From Phoronis australis (taxonomy: Eukaryota > Phoronida > Phoronidae), in the NCBI GenBank assembly GCA_002633005.1, contig NMRA01000653.1, positions 1-64,000 of the forward strand: a stretch of 64,000 nt of DNA, in the 5' to 3' direction. This document shows positions 60,482-64,000 of the stretch, in pieces; position 1 is the first letter of the stretch; each line of letters begins with the position of its first letter. Under the pieces are notes generated by a model. That model worked only from the letters and a program-made list of their open reading frames with translations, did not search any database and was not told the DNA's origin. The translations under genes were made by a program, and so were the position numbers.

Positions 60482-62519
60482 TTCGTGAGGAATGTGGATC
60501 TGTATAGGTCTCAGACTTAGTCCGAACTTGTCTACGCTATGATAACTGCATTGCAGCTGTAGTAAATTTGCAGGTCATGCCGGTGTCGCGGCCACACTGT
60601 ACCCATGGCCATGGTATAGTTTACCAGTACCTTGTTGGGCGGTTTTGTGGGTACAATATTTCTCGTCTGAGGTGTGAAATATTGAAGTAGTGTACCAGGA
60701 ATTCACTGAATCGTATGATGTAAGGATCCATCCCTGGCCATTTTATTTTTTGTATATTTCATCTTTTATGTTCGTTCGGGAATGTGTCAAGAATATTCAA
60801 TCAATCACTATCAGTACGCCTATGGGCCAATATCATTTGTAGTTGTTTTTCAAACGAGAAGACGTAATAAGTCAAAAATAAGTGAAAAAATTTGGAAAAA
60901 TCACTTGCTCTGTGTTGCTTCACTGTGAAACAAATTAACATTGATGATGAAACATCAACTGTAAATTTAATCTTAAGTGATCAAGATTTACTTAACTATA
61001 CTATTTTTGCCGTAATAGGGCACGTCAAGGAATTGAAATGCAGTTGGAACTTAAATAATATTATACCTGCCCTCAATCCCTTGATTGTGGGGCAGAATTA
61101 ATCGGTCCCATCCTCTGTGAAAACTATTGAAAAATCATGTGAAATTCCCGGCCATGATGCCCAAATATTCCCCTCAACTTAATTATTGAAAAATTCCCCT
61201 CGAGGTTCAAGTTACTTCTCACAAAGGTGACAATTTGAGTACAAATTGTTAGTTTTGGCTACTAGAAGCATCTAGCCTATGAGAGCTTGCAACATGGTGG
61301 GAGTGCTGTTGATGGTGATCGGGAGCTAGAATTTCCCCTCACCCCAAAATATTGTGCTCTCGAAAGGCGCAGGCACCTTTCCTCTCAGATAAAAGAGCTT
61401 GCACCGTGTTATGTTACAGAACTGTCAATAGGTATGGCGCATTCTCCAATGCATGTTCAACAAAGTGTGTGTTGTAATGCTTTTGTAAATTCATAAAGAC
61501 TATTGTTTTTTCTTGACTGAGGAATTCTTTGAAGATCTCCTGAGACAATTGTCCGTGGCTGGGTACCTTACTCCTAAGAATTAAGTCTCCTATTGTATGT
61601 TAATCAACGTAGATGTTGTAACTATAGTTTGACGATTGAGAAAACAAACATTTCCTCCAAGCCACTGCCAGGACTAACAAACCAAAGACAAATCTACAAA
61701 TTTACTTGAAACATGTGGTGCTATTGGTCAGTTTTGGAGTACACAGAGGTTATGTCCTTGGCCCAATGATGTGCCTAGCATACTCTTGAGCAACAACAAA
61801 ATATGCTAGTTCTTTCCAAGCCCAAAAATAACATTTCATTTGACTTAGACCAGTCATATTGTGGTGACTGAGTGGTCAAAATCTAAGGCTCATACATTTG
61901 ACAGAACATAACAAGTTTAAAGTACCTTTAAAGTCTAGAGTAAGCGACTACAAGCCCAGCTTCCATGACAAAAAACAACTTTTAGAAAACTGGAGTCAAA
62001 TTGTTCCTTAGTCGAATTAGAAGACTTGTGATTTTATGCAAATAAGGATTTTGAAATAACCAACAGCTCACTTTAATTTGCTTGAGACTAGACTCTAAAA
62101 ATTGGCTTGTCATGGTCTGCCTTCTTGCACGTTGAGCATGGTCCCGCCAAATAACAGACTCAGCTCTGTACAAACCCCTTAATCATTTCTCATCTAAGTA
62201 AGGAACAAGTTGAGACCAATGTTATAAAGGCACCTAGTGGTCTAAATCCTAAATACACTTCATCTATGGAAGGTGACTCTGTAGCTGCCATAACTGGTAA
62301 AGCCCCCAGCAGCAATAACATTCCGAAAGCGCAAACACTTTATATTGTTTTATTGTCTGAGGTAATAACTTCAAGAAGTCAAATTATCCAACATTAATAC
62401 CAAAAATGTAACTTCTTCAACCCTAAAATGGATTGTGAATGGTAAACTAAATTTTTTTGATATAAAAGAGACAAGTTCTGTACTACCTGTAGATTCAGTT
62501 AGAGTTCTGTCGTTTCTCG
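60482..62519. other. Intergenic, with one dispersed repeat fragment
   Basis: Near 61424-61500 the sequence caataggtatggcg...tgttcaacaaagtg...taatgcttttgtaaattcat resembles 592-662 at the left end of the window, so both are probably copies of one dispersed element. Otherwise no gene or structure seen. Confidence 0.4.
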
Positions 62520-62930
62520 GAACACAGCTCATTATTGTTCTTAAAATCATGAACAAGGTTACCATTACAGGAAAATTATTGATGACTGCAGTTCTCTCAT
62601 TTTCCATACCGAAGCTCATTACTGTTCAAAGTAATGAACAAAGGTACCAGTACCGGGAAAATCATTGATGATTACAGTTTTCTAATTTCCCAGAACACAG
62701 CTCGTTGTTGTTCAAAGTAATGAACAAAGGTACCAGTACCGGGAAAATCATTGATGATTACAGTTTGCTAATTTCCCAGAACACAGCTCGTTGTTGTTCA
62801 AAGTAATGAACAAAAGTACCATTACTGGCAAAATCATTGATGATTACAGTTTTCTCATTTCCCGGGACACTGCTCATTATTGTTCAAATTAGTGAACAAA
62901 GCATTACAGGAAAATCATTGCAGCAGTAAC
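62520..62930. repeat. ~86-bp tandem repeat, about five copies
   Basis: Successive units share TTGTTCAAAGTAATGAACAA, GTACCAGTACCGGGAAAATC and ATTGATGATTACAGTTT. Two central units (near 62610-62785) are almost identical; the outer ones are degenerate. Confidence 0.85.
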
Positions 62931-64000
62931 ACAACACTTACCGTCTTCTCTACTTGCTGATGATTTATGTGTCTGGAATGTTGTACTAATTGAATCGTAT
63001 GATTCATGTCGGTCCTAAAGACAACCATTTGTTTTTCCGTTAGCTTGGTGATGTTTTATGCTGGCACTTGCTAATATTGAGCTTTAATGCTGGTGCAAAT
63101 TTCTCTAGGTTATTGTATCATTTTACATCCCCGCAAGATAAAGCCAGGTTTTTTTGTAATATAAGGACAGACTGTCCACAAGTTGCAATCATTCGGAAAT
63201 CGGCATTGGTACATGGCAACATTTAATTTATAATTGGATACCTAAAAAGACTTTTTAGGCCCGATATCTTCAAAATGGTTGTTCTGGCGCAGTGTCAGCG
63301 AACAATCGAGAGAAACACAGGTGATTCTACGTACAGCATAATTCTTTTATTCGTGTGCCGTCAGTACATAGACAAACCGGTAAACTGAAATAAACAAAAC
63401 CCTCAGTCACTACTACGAAATATAATACAAGCACAGGCAGTGACAATATATACAAAACCGTTATTTACATCAACGAAGAAAATGTACAAGTAACGAAATG
63501 GCTATATCAGATAAACTGAATCTTATATGAAAATACTATATACAAAAACGAACCTAATTCATACACAATTCTGCCGTGAGACCGTGACGCAAACTAGATA
63601 TCAAGTCACGCTAAACTTTTACAATAATATGAGCTAGAAACAGACTGGTTTGTGAATTGCAATCTCAAGGTCGCAGCGAACAACGCCCAAACCCTCGACA
63701 CGAACCACGAAGGACGAAATACGGCAAAGTAAATAAAGCGAAAATACTGAAACTACACGGGACACGAGAGAATGCATTGCACAAACCAGAATATAACGAT
63801 AAGCAAAAGAACACTACTTACATCATGAAAACCCTGCAATCTCGACGATGAAACCAATGAGATGCATACACTGCACACAGATACGAAATACGAATGAATG
63901 GAACTGGCGGGTAAAACGCTTTTAAATGTCAGTACCACGTGACAAGTTCACAATCTGCGGGGTACTTGAAAATGAGTACAACAGGAAACAATACTTAATA
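62931..64000. other. Right end of window, unassigned
   Basis: No gene recognised. 63340-63640 is A-rich with many ATACAAAA-like words. A 64-codon basic open frame at 63657-63851 has no recognisable motif and is not called. Confidence 0.4.

Noticed and set aside
63657-63851. Basic 64-codon frame at the right end
   Set aside because: No motif, no splice context and A-rich composition; chance frame is likely.

Overview
The window looks like genomic DNA from a marine invertebrate animal. Genes are split into many short exons with GT..AG introns. Long AT-rich non-coding stretches carry several classes of transposable-element debris: a Penelope-like element, an integrase-like fragment, a tRNA-type SINE, MITEs and a cut-and-paste element. 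The palindrome TACATGTA recurs throughout. A cnidarian (possibly a coral or anemone) fits best, but that is an inference from style and element content; a mollusc or amphioxus cannot be excluded. There are two assembly gaps (16784-17409 and 50799-50823) and one isolated N near 58939.

The core is a cluster of three paralogous 11-exon genes for a secreted protein of about 640 residues whose family I do not recognise by function. Gene A (minus, 18857 to 2997) and gene B (minus, 45104 to 30486) are close copies. Gene C (plus, 47723 to 57642) is a more distant paralogue that stands head-to-head with B. All three keep the same intron positions and phases, a signal peptide, and a last exon with two His-x-His motifs followed by CDGxxxCWDGHG. 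A broken first exon of a C-like gene (21430-21597) stands head-to-head with A. So a divergent A/C pair was duplicated in tandem, giving A, psi-C, B, C. The duplicated block is about 1674-21752 and 29209-48062, and a small SAM-domain exon (1305-1676; decayed copy 22139-22465) marks its left edge.

Between the two units sits a 5.1 kb DNA transposon (22486-27614). It has clear terminal inverted repeats, subterminal repeats rich in AAGATGGC/ATGGCGGAC, and one decayed minus-strand gene of a PIN-like (ADDTD motif) plus C-terminal CXC type. Because A and B are paralogous, each serves as an empty-site control for insertions in the other. A SINE (14336-14484), a hairpin MITE (15950-16075) and a hAT-like insertion around the first gap (16748-17504) are only in unit 1. 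The Penelope-like and integrase-like fragments are in both units and predate the duplication.

To the right of gene C, the minus strand carries a probable three-exon gene with a DPY-30 motif (60481 to 59467), apparently with a one-base frameshift. The rest of the right end holds an ~86 bp tandem repeat (62520-62930) and sequence in which I see no gene.
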